A DNA stretch of 64,000 nucleotides, from positions 1-64,000 of the forward strand of contig DJJU01000003.1 of the NCBI GenBank assembly GCA_002434305.1. The letters run 5' to 3'. This document shows, in pieces, positions 47,616 through 56,434 of this stretch. The notes under the pieces are model-generated. The model did no database searches, was not told the DNA's origin, and saw nothing but the letters and a program-made list of their open reading frames with translations. This stretch comes from Alicycliphilus sp. UBA6560. Its GTDB lineage: Bacteria; Pseudomonadota; Gammaproteobacteria; Burkholderiales; Burkholderiaceae_C. Positions within the stretch are counted from its first letter, which is position 1, and each line of letters begins with the position of its first letter. Position numbers and translations under genes: made by a program.

Positions 47616-49816
47616 AGCGCGGCCAGCGCCTGGCGCAGCTCGCGCCGGCCCAGGATCTCGCTGAACACCACCGGCGCGCGGCCCGGGGCGTGCAGCACGT
47701 ACACCGGCACGCCGCTGCGGCCCAGCTCGCCGAGGGCGGCGGTGATGGCCGGGTCGCGCCGCGTCCAGTCGGCGCGCAGCAGCGTCACGCCCTTGGCGGC
47801 GAAGTCCTGCAGCACGGCCTCGTCGGACAGCGTGGTCTGCTTGTTGTACTGGCAGGTCACGCACCAGGCGGCGGTGTAGTCCACGAAGACCGGGCGGCCG
47901 CTGGCCACGATCTGCGCCGGCAGCTCAGGGGCCCAGGGCTGCCAGGTGCCGTCGGCCTGCGCCGCAGCGGCGGCAACGGGCAGGGGTTGGATTTCAACGA
48001 GTTTTGGGGCCCAAACCCATGCTGCGCAAGCGCCGGCAGCTATCGAAAGAGGAGCGAGCACGGCCCGCGTGCGCCCGCGCAGCGTCAGCGTCCACACGGC
48101 CAGCGCCAGCAGCACCAGCAGGATCAGCAGCGCCGCCGCCCCGTCGATGCCCACCTGCTGGCCCAGCACCCAGGTCAGCCAGACCACGGTGGCGAACATG
48201 GGGAAGGCCAGCAGCCGGCGCAGCGTATCCATCCACGCGCCCGGGCGCGGCAGGGCGCGTGCCACGGCCGGCAGCCAGGCAGCCAGCACGTAGGGCAGGG
48301 CCAGGCCCACGCCCAAAGCGGCGAAGATGGTCAGCGCCTGCGCCGCCGGCAGCGTGGCCGTCAGGCCCAGGGAGGCGCCCATGAAGGGCGCCGTGCAGGG
48401 CGAGGCCACGGCCACGGCCAGCACGCCGGTCAGGAAGGCGTCGGCTACCGGGTGGCGCGCCTGCAGGCTGGCCAGCGAAGACGGCAGCATGCGGCCGAAC
48501 TCGAAGACGCCGGCCAGGTTCAGCCCGATCAGCGTGAACAGCGCCGCCAGGCCGGCCACCACGGCCGGGGACTGCAGCTGAAAGCCCCAGCCCACGGCCT
48601 CGCCGGCGGCGCGCAGGGCCAGCATCAGCGCACCCAGCAGCGAAAACGACAGCACCACGCCGGCGGCGTAGGCCAGGCCGCCCAGGCGCTGCGCGCGCAG
48701 GTCCTGCCCATGGCGGGCAAAGCCGGACACCTTGATGGCCAGCACGGGAAAGACGCAGGGCATCAGGTTCAGCAGCAGCCCGCCCAGCAGCGCTCCGGCC
48801 AGCGCCGCCAGCCAGGTGGGCAGCGGCGCGGCCGTCACGCCGGCGCCCGCTGGCGCCGCCGGGGCGTTTTGGGCATTGGCCGCCAGCGCCGCGGCCAGGG
48901 CCGGCGAGACGGTGGCCAGTGCCGCCGCGGGTGGCCAGCCGCCCTCGACGGGCAGCGCCAGCTGCACGCCGGCGCCGCCCTCGGTCAGCACCAGGGGCAG
49001 GGGCTCGGGGCCCTCGCTGCGCTGGGGCGACAGGGGCACGCTGGCCGTCCACACGCCGCCGTCCTGCCACTGCTGGGCGGGGCTGGCGGCGGTCTGCACC
49101 ACGCCGGGGGTTTCGGGGAACACGCCCAGCTCGCGCCCCTGCCAGGCGGCGGGCAGGCCGGCCACGCGCAGCAGCAGGGCGCCGTCCTGCACCCGGGCGC
49201 TGCTGCCGTCGGCCGGCTGCAGCGGGCGCGGATGGGCCTCGGCCGCGGCCTGGAAGGCGGCGGCGTGCAGCGCCGTCGTGCCCTGGAGGGGCACCTGTAG
49301 GGTGAAGCGGCCTTCCTCGGGGATGCATTCCTGGCGGCACACCAGCCAGGAGGCGTGCAGCTGGAAGGTGGCCTCGGTGGCCAGCGGGTCGGCGCGCCAG
49401 CCGGGCGGCACCGTGACCGCCACGGGCAGCAGCACCTGGCCGTCGTAGCCGTAGTTGGCCAGGTTGCCGATGGGGAACTTGCGCGGCGCCGGCCAGGCGA
49501 TCTCGCTGGCGTCCAGGCCGGCAGGCAGCTGCCAGTCCAGTTGCGTGGGCAGGCCCGAGTCGCCGGGGTTCTTCCAGTAGGTGTGCCAATCGGGCTGGTG
49601 GGCGATGAGCAGGCCCAGCTGCAGCGGCTGGCCCGGCGCGATGCCCTGGGGCGCATGGGCCACCAGCTCGGCCCTGACGTAGGGCGTGGTCACCACGCTG
49701 GCGCCGGCACTGCCCGAGGACTTTAAGAGAAATTGGGCTCCAGCGCCCGTGGATAAAGCGCTGGCAGCTATGAAAAACAGAGCGCCTAGCAGGCGCCGGG
49801 GAAGGCAGTGGAACAT
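47612..49816 (-). CDS. DsbD/ScsB-type thiol:disulfide interchange protein
   Basis: The protein moves electrons from cytosolic thioredoxin to periplasmic partners. It has 734 residues: signal peptide (about 1-28), N-terminal DsbD-like periplasmic domain (WLVCRQECIPEEG), eight membrane helices (about 330-600) with paired cysteines in LNLMPCVFPVLAIK and VASPCTAPFMG, and a C-terminal thioredoxin domain with C652 and C655 in AAWCVTCQYNK. The long N-terminal domain is more ScsB-like than E. coli DsbD-like. Two copies of the family repeat lie inside the frame, one forming the signal peptide. The 3' end overlaps the small gene downstream. Confidence 0.93.
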   Translation of the reverse strand: MFHCLPRRLLGALFFIAASALSTGAGAQFLLKSSGSAGASVVTTPYVRAELVAHAPQGIAPGQPLQLGLLIAHQPDWHTYWKNPGDSGLPTQLDWQLPAGLDASEIAWPAPRKFPIGNLANYGYDGQVLLPVAVTVPPGWRADPLATEATFQLHASWLVCRQECIPEEGRFTLQVPLQGTTALHAAAFQAAAEAHPRPLQPADGSSARVQDGALLLRVAGLPAAWQGRELGVFPETPGVVQTAASPAQQWQDGGVWTASVPLSPQRSEGPEPLPLVLTEGGAGVQLALPVEGGWPPAAALATVSPALAAALAANAQNAPAAPAGAGVTAAPLPTWLAALAGALLGGLLLNLMPCVFPVLAIKVSGFARHGQDLRAQRLGGLAYAAGVVLSFSLLGALMLALRAAGEAVGWGFQLQSPAVVAGLAALFTLIGLNLAGVFEFGRMLPSSLASLQARHPVADAFLTGVLAVAVASPCTAPFMGASLGLTATLPAAQALTIFAALGVGLALPYVLAAWLPAVARALPRPGAWMDTLRRLLAFPMFATVVWLTWVLGQQVGIDGAAALLILLVLLALAVWTLTLRGRTRAVLAPLSIAAGACAAWVWAPKLVEIQPLPVAAAAAQADGTWQPWAPELPAQIVASGRPVFVDYTAAWCVTCQYNKQTTLSDEAVLQDFAAKGVTLLRADWTRRDPAITAALGELGRSGVPVYVLHAPGRAPVVFSEILGRRELRQALAAL
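48001..48050 (-). repeat. family repeat inside dsbD, encoding the linker before the thioredoxin domain
   Basis: GTTTTGGGGCCCAAACCCAT, GCTGCGCAAGCGCCGGCAGC and TATCGAAAG match the repeat. In the dsbD frame it encodes SIAAGACAAWVWAPKLVE (about residues 589-606), which forms the last hydrophobic segment before the thioredoxin domain. Reading frame is kept through it. Confidence 0.75.
49721..49782 (-). repeat. family repeat encoding the DsbD signal peptide
   Basis: TTTAAGAGAAATTGGGCTCC, AGCGCCCGTGGATAAAGCGC and TGGCAGCTATGAAAAAC match the repeat from end to end. Translated in the dsbD frame it gives FFIAASALSTGAGAQFLLK, the hydrophobic core and cleavage region of the signal peptide. Confidence 0.85.
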
Positions 49817-49863
49817 GGCAGGGATGGGAGCGGCGGGGAGGGGCTTTGGTTCCTGGGCGGCCC

Positions 49864-50601
49864 TCAGGCCATGCCCAGCACCACGCGCCGCGCCATGGCG
49901 CCCTTCTTCTCGATCTTGGTCACCACCACCGCGCCGATCTCGCCCGTGCGCGCCACGTGCGTGCCGCCGCAGGGCTGCAGGTCGATCTGCGTGCCGGGGC
50001 CGCCCACGCGCACGGTGCGCACCACGCCCGTGCCGCGCGGGGGCTGCACGCTCATGCTTTTGACGAGCTGCGGGCTGGCGTCCAGTTCGGCGTCGGTGAT
50101 CTCGCCGATGGCCACGGGCAGGTCCTCGGCCACCAGGCGCGCGATCGCGGCGGTGAGCGCGTCCTTGTCCAGCGCGCCGTCCATGTGGAAGTCCAATCGC
50201 GCGTATTCGGGGGTGATGGAGCAGCCGTTCACCGGCTGCGCGACCACATGGCACAGCAGGTGGGTGGTGGTATGAAAGCGCATGAGCCGGTGGCGGCGCT
50301 CCCAGTCGATGCGCGCGGTCACCTCGTCGCCCACCGCCAGGCCCAGGCTCTGGCCGGGAGCGGGCAGGTGCACGATGTCCGCCGTCGGGCGGCCCTCGGC
50401 GTCCTGGCCCTTGCGGGTGTCGGCGATGGCCAGCAGGCTGCCGTCGGCGCGCACCAGCGTGCCGGCGTCGCCTGCCTGGCCGCCGCCCAGCGGGTAGAAC
50501 ACGGTGCGGTCCAGCACCACGCCGCCCTGCGGCGTCAGGGCGGTCACGCGGGCGCTGCACTCGCGCAGGTAGCCGTCTTGGCGAAAGAGATCCTGGGTCA
50601 T
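49864..50601 (-). CDS. alaX: alanyl-tRNA editing protein AlaX (AlaX-M type)
   Basis: A free-standing editing domain that clears Ser- or Gly-mischarged tRNA-Ala. The 245-residue protein has a short N-terminal barrel (VFYPLGGGQAGDAGTL) plus the editing domain with all four metal ligands: H110 and H114 in HTTTH, C211 and H215 in CGGTH. The size fits AlaX-M. The end of the gene lies 47 bases from the dsbD start on the same strand, with the ankyrin protein 28 bases upstream. Confidence 0.94.
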   Translation of the reverse strand: MTQDLFRQDGYLRECSARVTALTPQGGVVLDRTVFYPLGGGQAGDAGTLVRADGSLLAIADTRKGQDAEGRPTADIVHLPAPGQSLGLAVGDEVTARIDWERRHRLMRFHTTTHLLCHVVAQPVNGCSITPEYARLDFHMDGALDKDALTAAIARLVAEDLPVAIGEITDAELDASPQLVKSMSVQPPRGTGVVRTVRVGGPGTQIDLQPCGGTHVARTGEIGAVVVTKIEKKGAMARRVVLGMA

Positions 50602-50629
50602 GGTGGCGGCAATGGTAGTGCCGCGTCGT

Positions 50630-50986
50630 TCACACCTGCGGCAGCCAGCGCAGCCACCACGGGCTGCGCGCTGCCGGGCGGCTCGTGCGGGCGCCGAAGG
50701 CCAGCAGCAGCGCCTGCAGCGCCTCGCTGCGGACCTGGCGCGCGGCCTGCAGCGGGGTGACGCTGCCCAGTTCCGCGGGGAGGTTCGGGTCGGCGCCGTG
50801 CTCCAGCAGGGCGCGGGCGACCGCCTCGTGGCGGTGCAGCACGCTGATGAACAGGGCGGATTGCATCACCTCCGGATGCTGGTAGTCGACATCCACACCG
50901 TTGCGCAGGTGGTAGCGCACGCAATGCAGATCACCGCGCTCGGCGGCGGCGTAAAAGTCTTTCCAGTCCCCTCCGGCACCAGCCAT
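50630..50986 (-). CDS. ankyrin-repeat protein
   Basis: The 118-residue soluble protein has about two and a half ankyrin repeats: DFYAAAERGDLHCVRYHLRN, SALFISVLHRHEAVARALLE with HGADPNLPAELGSVTPLQAA, then EALQALLLAFGA. The end is basic and Trp-rich (SPWWLRWLPQV). Ankyrin repeats bind proteins; the partner is unknown. CTGGAG precedes the start. It is the upstream neighbour of alaX on the same strand. Confidence 0.8.
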   Translation of the reverse strand: MAGAGGDWKDFYAAAERGDLHCVRYHLRNGVDVDYQHPEVMQSALFISVLHRHEAVARALLEHGADPNLPAELGSVTPLQAARQVRSEALQALLLAFGARTSRPAARSPWWLRWLPQV

Positions 50987-51168
50987 GCGCGTCTCCAGGT
51001 CGGTTTCTTGGTGCTATGACTGTAAGAGCAACCTCGGGCTCGGGGCGACAGGGTTTGCCTGCGGCGGGCCGGGGCCGACGCGCTCCCATGCGTGTGGCCG
51101 TGCCCAGGCGGGTCCGCGGGCCGGCGTCTATCATGCCCGGCTCCAGCGCTCCAACGCTCTATCCACCC

Positions 51169-51570
51169 ATGCACGGCACGCCGCTCCTTCACCGCTTGCG
51201 CCTGATGGCCCGCGCCCTGGCGGGCCGGGTGGCGCTGGCGTGGTTCGCGCTGTCGCTGGCTGTGGCCATCGCCTCGCCCCTGGCCCAGCCGCAGGCGGCG
51301 GCCGCCGGGTCGCTGGATATGGTCTGCACCAGCGCCGGCATGGTGGAGCTGGCGGTGGCCGATGCCGGCGGGGTGCCCCGCACGGCCAGCGCGGCCCATC
51401 TGGACTGTCCCCTGTGCCTGCCGCTGGCCGCGCCCTTGCCGCCCGCGCCGCACGGCGCGCCCCCGCCGCGCCCCGTGGTGTCGCGGGTGCTGCGGCCGGC
51501 CCCGACCGCGCCCATCGCCATCACCACGGCGGCGCCGCTGGCCGCGCGCGGCCCGCCAGCGGCCGCCTGA
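51169..51570 (+). CDS. DUF2946-type small membrane or exported protein
   Basis: The 133-residue protein has a hydrophobic N-terminal segment (about 17-36, then ASPLAQPQAA) and a CxxC motif in HLDCPLCLPL near residue 84, the pattern of DUF2946 proteins, which often lie beside copper genes. The rest is Pro/Ala-rich. The next gene encodes a YcnI-PCuAC protein, which supports a copper link. Upstream in-frame starts exist (51016, 51088); MHGTPLLHRLRL at 51169 gives the most normal signal sequence. Confidence 0.65.
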   Translation: MHGTPLLHRLRLMARALAGRVALAWFALSLAVAIASPLAQPQAAAAGSLDMVCTSAGMVELAVADAGGVPRTASAAHLDCPLCLPLAAPLPPAPHGAPPPRPVVSRVLRPAPTAPIAITTAAPLAARGPPAAA

Positions 51571-51644
51571 CGCCGCTTCGCGTGCCCCGGGCACGCCTTT
51601 CCTGATCCTCGCGCCCTCACCGCTTCCTGCTTCGGAGCGGGCGC

Positions 51645-51672
51645 GCGGCGCATGGCGCCGCCTTCTTTTTTT
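51645..51672 (+). terminator. intrinsic terminator between the DUF2946 and YcnI-PCuAC genes
   Basis: GCGGCGC-ATG-GCGCCGC forms a 7-bp GC stem followed by CTTC and seven T. It ends 14 bases before the next ATG, so it could instead act as an attenuator in that gene's leader, and no separate ribosome binding site is obvious. Confidence 0.6.
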
Positions 51673-51686
51673 CGTACGAGATTTCC

Positions 51687-52580
51687 ATGAACCGCATCCA
51701 CCTCTCCCTCCAGCTCCTGGCGTCCCTGTGCCTGGCCGCACCGGGCGCCGTGGCCCATGTCGGCCTGCCTGCGGGCGGCGCCCCCGCGGGCAGCAGCTAC
51801 GACGCCACCTTCACCGTCGGCCACGCCTGCCAGGGCGCGCAGGCCACCACGGCGCTGGCCGTGCAGCTGCCGGCCGGCTTTCGCATCACCGAAGCCGTGC
51901 CGCGCCCCGGCTGGACGCTGACCGCGCCCCCGGCCGGCAGCCAGGGCGGCGAGGTGCGCTGGACGGCGGCGTCCGCCGCCAGCGCGCTGCGCGGCCATGA
52001 CAAGGGGGCCTTCACCGTGCGCGGCGTGCTGCCCGCCACACCGGGCGTGCTCTACATCCCCGTGCACCAGGTGTGCGACGTGGGCGAGGTGCGCTGGGAC
52101 CAGGTGCCCGCCGCCGGCGACACGGCCAAGCTGGCCCGACCCGCCGCCCGCCTGGAGGTGCTGGCGGCCGGCACCGCCGCCGTGGACGTGAAGAACCCGT
52201 GGGTGCGCGCCACCGTCGCCGGCCAGGGCGGCACCGGCGCCTTCATGACGCTGCAGGCCCCGGCCGGCGCGCGGTTGGTGGGGGTTTCATCCCCCGTTGC
52301 CGGCGTGGCTGAAGTACACGAGATGAAGATGGACGGCGGCACCATGCGCATGCGCCCCATCGCCGGGCTGGACCTGCCGCCCGGCCAGAGCGTGCAGCTG
52401 GCGCCCGGCGGCTACCACGTCATGCTGATGGATTTGAAGGAGCCCCTGGCCGCCGGCCGCAGCATCCCGCTGACCCTGCGTTTCGAGGACGCCGCCGGCG
52501 CCCGCACCGAGCGCACGCTGCAGGCCGAGGTGCGCCAGGTAGCGCCGGGCGGCGCGCATGCGCCGGCGCACCAGCACTAG
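51687..52580 (+). CDS. YcnI (DUF1775) - PCuAC copper chaperone fusion
   Basis: The 297-residue exported protein has a signal peptide ending AVA (residue 23). The mature N-terminus is His (HVGLPAGG), as needed for YcnI-type copper(II) binding. Residues 24-165 are the DUF1775 domain. Residues about 168-285 are a PCuAC domain with the Cu(I) pattern H-E-M-K-M, a following M-R-M, and YHVMLMDLKEPL. The tail is His-rich (HAPAHQH). One protein would thus hold both Cu(II) and Cu(I) sites, probably for delivery to cytochrome oxidase. Confidence 0.85.
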   Translation: MNRIHLSLQLLASLCLAAPGAVAHVGLPAGGAPAGSSYDATFTVGHACQGAQATTALAVQLPAGFRITEAVPRPGWTLTAPPAGSQGGEVRWTAASAASALRGHDKGAFTVRGVLPATPGVLYIPVHQVCDVGEVRWDQVPAAGDTAKLARPAARLEVLAAGTAAVDVKNPWVRATVAGQGGTGAFMTLQAPAGARLVGVSSPVAGVAEVHEMKMDGGTMRMRPIAGLDLPPGQSVQLAPGGYHVMLMDLKEPLAAGRSIPLTLRFEDAAGARTERTLQAEVRQVAPGGAHAPAHQH

Positions 52581-52595
52581 CCAGAGCCGCCTGTC

Positions 52596-54107
52596 TCAGG
52601 CAGGCACCGGCCGGGGCACCTGGTGCGGCACGTCGCCGGCCGTGGCGCACACCGGTGCGGGCGGCAGGCCGCCCACTTCGGCGGGCGTGGCCAGTTCTTC
52701 CTCCTCGCCCGGCGCCAGCAGCCGGGCGCGGCGCCATCGGCCCCAGCGGTAATAGGCCATGGTCATGGCCATGGCGACCAGGGCGCTGGCCGGGAAGCTC
52801 CACCAGATGGCGTCTGTGCCTAGCCGGTCCTGCAGGCCCCAGGCCAGCGGCACGCGAACGCCCCACAGGGCTACGGCCAGAATGGCCAGGGGCGCCAGCA
52901 CGGCGCCTGTGGCCCGCACCACGCCCGTGAGCACGAAGCTCACTCCGAAGAACAGGAACGACCACAGCGCGATGACGTTCAGGTGGCGTGCGATCTCCAG
53001 CGCCTGGCTGCCCGCAGGCAGGAACAGCGCCAGCACCGGGCGCTGGGCCGCCAGCACCACGCCGACCAGCGCGCCGGTGAGCAGGAAGTTGAAGCCCACC
53101 CCCCAACGTGCCACGTCCGCCACCCGGTCCCAGCGCTGTGCACCCACGTTCTGCGCCGCCATGGACGAGCAGGCCGCGCCGATGGCCATGGCCGGCATCT
53201 GCACGTAGGTCCACAGCTGCAGCGCCGCGCCATAGGCCGAAGCGGTGGCCACGCCATGGGCATTGACCAAGCCCAGCATCATCAGCATGGACACCGAGAT
53301 CAGCACCATCTGCGCCCCCATGGGCAGGCCCTTGGCCAACAGCGTGCGCACGATGGCCCGGCGCGGCACGAACAGCCGCCAGTCCGTGCGGGCGATCCAC
53401 AGCGGATGGTGGCGCCAGCGCAGCCAGCCCAGCAGCGCGGCCAGCGCCAACGCGTTGGCCACGCCCGTGGACAGGCCCGATCCGGCGATACCCATCTGCG
53501 GGAAGGGCCCGATGCCGAAGATGAGCAGCGGGTTGAGCACCACGTCCAGCGCCACGGCCAGCAGCAGGAACAAAAACGGCGTGCGTGCGTCGCCCGCGCC
53601 GCGCAGCACCGCCGAGACGAAGGTGAACAGGTACAGGAACGGAATCGACAGGAACAGCATGCGCAGGTAGCTCTCCGCCAGCGGCAGCGCCTCGGCCGGC
53701 GTGCCCATGGCCGCCAGGATGTGACGCGACAGCGGCATGCCCACGGCGGCGATCAGCAGCGCCGCGGCGCCGAAGAAGGTGGCGCTGGTGCCCATGACGC
53801 AGCGCGCCTGGCGCAGGTCGTGCGCGCCCACGGCCTGCGCCACCAGGATGGTCGCCGCCATGCCGATGCCGAAGACCGCGCCGATCAGCAGGAACAGGAT
53901 GTTGTTGGCGTTGGCCGTGGCGGTCAGTGCCGCCTCGCCCAGATGTCCGCCGACCCAGTAGGCGTTGACCGAGCCGTTGAGCGACTGCAGCACGTTGCCG
54001 CCCAGGATGGGCAGGGCAAAGCGCAGCAGGGTGGGAGCGATGGCGCCGTGCGTGAGGTCGCGCGTGCCGGTGGCACCACGGGCGACGGAAGCGGGAGAGC
54101 TGGGCAT
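52596..54107 (-). CDS. MATE-family multidrug/Na+ antiporter
   Basis: A 503-residue inner-membrane transporter with 12 predicted helices in two similar halves, starting TLLRFALPILGGNVLQSLNG and containing SAVLRGAGDARTPFLFLLLA, typical of NorM/DinF proteins. The C-terminal 50 residues are cytosolic and Glu/Pro-rich. The substrate is unknown. The start at 54107 (MPSSPASVARGATGTRDLTH) is chosen over 54218 because the extra residues look non-coding. It is divergent from the creatininase gene. Confidence 0.92.
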   Translation of the reverse strand: MPSSPASVARGATGTRDLTHGAIAPTLLRFALPILGGNVLQSLNGSVNAYWVGGHLGEAALTATANANNILFLLIGAVFGIGMAATILVAQAVGAHDLRQARCVMGTSATFFGAAALLIAAVGMPLSRHILAAMGTPAEALPLAESYLRMLFLSIPFLYLFTFVSAVLRGAGDARTPFLFLLLAVALDVVLNPLLIFGIGPFPQMGIAGSGLSTGVANALALAALLGWLRWRHHPLWIARTDWRLFVPRRAIVRTLLAKGLPMGAQMVLISVSMLMMLGLVNAHGVATASAYGAALQLWTYVQMPAMAIGAACSSMAAQNVGAQRWDRVADVARWGVGFNFLLTGALVGVVLAAQRPVLALFLPAGSQALEIARHLNVIALWSFLFFGVSFVLTGVVRATGAVLAPLAILAVALWGVRVPLAWGLQDRLGTDAIWWSFPASALVAMAMTMAYYRWGRWRRARLLAPGEEEELATPAEVGGLPPAPVCATAGDVPHQVPRPVPA

Positions 54108-54221
54108 CGCGCGATGCTGGCGGCAGGCCGTGGCCCCGGCTGTCGGCAGATGCCGACCACCGATGGCGGGCAGCGGGCAGGTTTGCCATCGGCCAGGCCC
54201 GTGCCGCCTAACATCCACCCC

Positions 54222-55037
54222 ATGCCATACCCCTCACGCTTTTGGTCCGACCTGTCCACGCATGACTTTTCCGAGGCCATGGTCTCGGGCCTGGCGGCGC
54301 GAACGGTGGCGGTGCTGCCCGTGGCCGCCGTCGAGCAGCACGGCCCGCACCTGCCGCTGCATGTGGACGCCACGCTGCTGCAGGGCGTGATCGGCGCGGC
54401 GCTGCCGCTGTTGCCGCACGAGCTGCCGGTGCTGCTGCTGCCGCCGCAGAACATCGGCCTGTCCACCGAGCACCTGGCCTATCCTGGCACGCTTACGCTG
54501 GCACCGGCCACGCTGCTGGCGCTGTGGACGGAACTGGGCGAATGCGTGGCGCGCGCCGGCGTGCAGAAGCTGCTGCTGCTCAACGGCCATGGCGGCAACG
54601 TGGCGCCCATGGACATCGCGGCGCGCGAGCTGCGCCAGCGCTGCGGCCTGCTGGTCTACAGCAGCAGCTGGTTCAGCCTGCCGCTGCCCGATGCCGTGCA
54701 GGGGCTGTTCAGCGCCGAGGAGCTCCGCTTCGGCATCCACGGCGGGGAGATCGAGACTTCGATGATGCTGCACCTGGCGCCCCAGGCGGTTCGTATGGAG
54801 CGTGCGGACCAGTGGCGCTCGTCCTCGCAGGACCGGGCCGAGCGCTTGGCCCTGCTGGGCAACGGCCGCAGCGCCAAGATGGGCTGGGCCATGCAGGACT
54901 ACCACCCGAGCGGCGCCGTGGGCAACGCCGCCGCGGCCACCGCGGATAAGGGCCGGGCGGTGGTGGAGGCGGCAGGACAGGCGCTGGCGCAGATGCTGCA
55001 GGAGCTGTGCGCGCTGCCGTGGCCGGCGCAGGGCTAG
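54222..55037 (+). CDS. creatininase-family amidohydrolase
   Basis: The 271-residue metal enzyme shows the family ligands EQHGPHLPLHVD (residues 38-49), NGHGGN (about 116-121) and HGGEIETS. Family members act on creatinine, formamides or mycofactocin/F420-type precursors; the substrate is unknown. The start at 54222 is the second of two nearby possibilities; TAACAT ends seven bases before it, with no Shine-Dalgarno. Its stop is four bases from the end of the converging phosphatase gene. Confidence 0.9.
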   Translation: MPYPSRFWSDLSTHDFSEAMVSGLAARTVAVLPVAAVEQHGPHLPLHVDATLLQGVIGAALPLLPHELPVLLLPPQNIGLSTEHLAYPGTLTLAPATLLALWTELGECVARAGVQKLLLLNGHGGNVAPMDIAARELRQRCGLLVYSSSWFSLPLPDAVQGLFSAEELRFGIHGGEIETSMMLHLAPQAVRMERADQWRSSSQDRAERLALLGNGRSAKMGWAMQDYHPSGAVGNAAAATADKGRAVVEAAGQALAQMLQELCALPWPAQG

Positions 55038-55041
55038 AAGA

Positions 55042-55695
55042 TCAGGCGTGGGCCTCGTCGTCCAGGCCGCCGTCCTCCAGGTGCTGGGTGTCGGCCCAGC
55101 CGACCAGCGACAGGCCGCCGGGTGTCCACAACAGGCGGTTGATGGCGGCGTTGGCCAGCTGCCAAGTGCGCGGGGCCTGCAGATCCAGCCGGGTGGCCAG
55201 GCGGTAGAGCACGTCCATCACCCCGCCATGGGCCACCAGCACCACCTGCTCGCCGCCGTGGCGCGCGGCCAGGCGGTGCACCGTCTCCTGCACGCGCTCG
55301 CGCAGGGCGGTCAGCGACTCGCCGCCGCCGGCGGGTGTGAAGTCGGGGTCGCGCTTGCGCCACAGCAGGGCGTGCTGCGGCGATTCCTTCTCGATCTGCG
55401 CAAAGGTGCGGCCCTCGAAGTCGCCAAAGCCGCGCTCGCGCAGGCCAGCATCGGCCGCCAGGGGCGCCCCGGTGGCCTGGGCGATGGCCTGGGCCGTGGC
55501 CCAGGCGCGTTGCAGGTCGCTGCTGTAGATGGCGGCCACGCTTTCGCCGGCCAGGGCGGCGGCCACGCGGCGGGCCTGGCGCTGGCCGGTGTCGTTCAGC
55601 GCGATGTCTTGGTGGCCCTGGATGCGGGTGTCCACGTTCCAGGGGGTTTCGCCATGGCGGATGGCGATGATGCGCGTGGCTTGCTGCTGCTCCAT
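55042..55695 (-). CDS. histidine phosphatase family protein (phosphoglycerate mutase-like)
   Basis: The 217-residue protein has the catalytic RHGETPWN (phospho-His in RHG, residue 14), the second-half YSSDLQRAWATAQAIA, the proton-donor Glu region GFGDFEGRTFAQIE and the second catalytic His in VLVAHGGVMDVL. It resembles broad-specificity or alpha-ribazole-type phosphatases more than glycolytic GpmA, which is longer. The substrate is unknown. It lies 28 bases after the DUF4136 lipoprotein gene on the same strand, so the two may form an operon. Confidence 0.92.
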   Translation of the reverse strand: MEQQQATRIIAIRHGETPWNVDTRIQGHQDIALNDTGQRQARRVAAALAGESVAAIYSSDLQRAWATAQAIAQATGAPLAADAGLRERGFGDFEGRTFAQIEKESPQHALLWRKRDPDFTPAGGGESLTALRERVQETVHRLAARHGGEQVVLVAHGGVMDVLYRLATRLDLQAPRTWQLANAAINRLLWTPGGLSLVGWADTQHLEDGGLDDEAHA

Positions 55696-55723
55696 CGGCG
55701 GTCGGGCGGGACGTGCGGCGCGT

Positions 55724-56350
55724 TCAGCGCGGCGGCATGACTTCGGTGCGCACGCGGCGCTCGGTGGCGGGCGGGCGCGGAAAGCCACTGAGGGCCTGGT
55801 CGAACAGCACGCCGTAGATGGCCGGGTCGCTGGTCCAAACGTCCTCGTACACGGCCGAGGTCTCGTACACCACCTGCTGGCTGGCCGCGTCGCGCAGCAC
55901 CAGCGTGACCTTGCGGTGGTACAGCGTGGGCGGGCCGTCCATCATCCAGCCCATGCCCAGCCCTACGCCCATGCCACGCCCGCCCCAGCCCAGGCCCCAG
56001 CCGAAGCGGCCGTAGAACGGGTCGGTGGCGTAGTACGGCCAGTCGCGCGGCACGGCATAGCCGCCCTCCGCGCCGATCTGCGCCACCAGGCTGGCGCGGG
56101 CCTCGTCGCGCTGCAGGCCGACGCGGGCCAGCGCGCGCACGGCCTCGGCCTCGATGGCGGCGAAGGCATCGGGCCGGGCCTGCTGCGAGGGCAGGCGCTC
56201 GATGCGGTAGGTGGGCGGGCTGGGCAGGGTGGCCAGGGTGGAGAAGCTGCGCACGTCGCTCTCGACGAGGCGCGGTCCGGCGCAGGCGGCCAGCAAGGCC
56301 GCGGCGCACAGCACCAGGGTGGTGGACAACAGGCGGCGCAGGTAGGACAT
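55724..56350 (-). CDS. DUF4136 lipoprotein
   Basis: The 208-residue protein has a lipoprotein signal with lipobox LAAC (about residue 23). The mature domain (SFSTLATLPSPPTYRIERLP to VVYETSAVYEDVWTSDPAIY) fits DUF4136, with a Gly-rich aromatic stretch (FGWGLGWGGRGMGVGLGMGW) in the middle. An outer-membrane lipid anchor is likely since the residue after Cys is not Asp. The function is unknown. AAGGAG supports the start at 56350. Confidence 0.85.
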   Translation of the reverse strand: MSYLRRLLSTTLVLCAAALLAACAGPRLVESDVRSFSTLATLPSPPTYRIERLPSQQARPDAFAAIEAEAVRALARVGLQRDEARASLVAQIGAEGGYAVPRDWPYYATDPFYGRFGWGLGWGGRGMGVGLGMGWMMDGPPTLYHRKVTLVLRDAASQQVVYETSAVYEDVWTSDPAIYGVLFDQALSGFPRPPATERRVRTEVMPPR

Positions 56351-56434
56351 GGCAGTGGCTCCTTGGCAATCCATGCTACGAACTGGGGCGACGGCGCGGC
56401 GCCGGACGGAGCGCCGCAGGCGTGTCCGCGGCGG

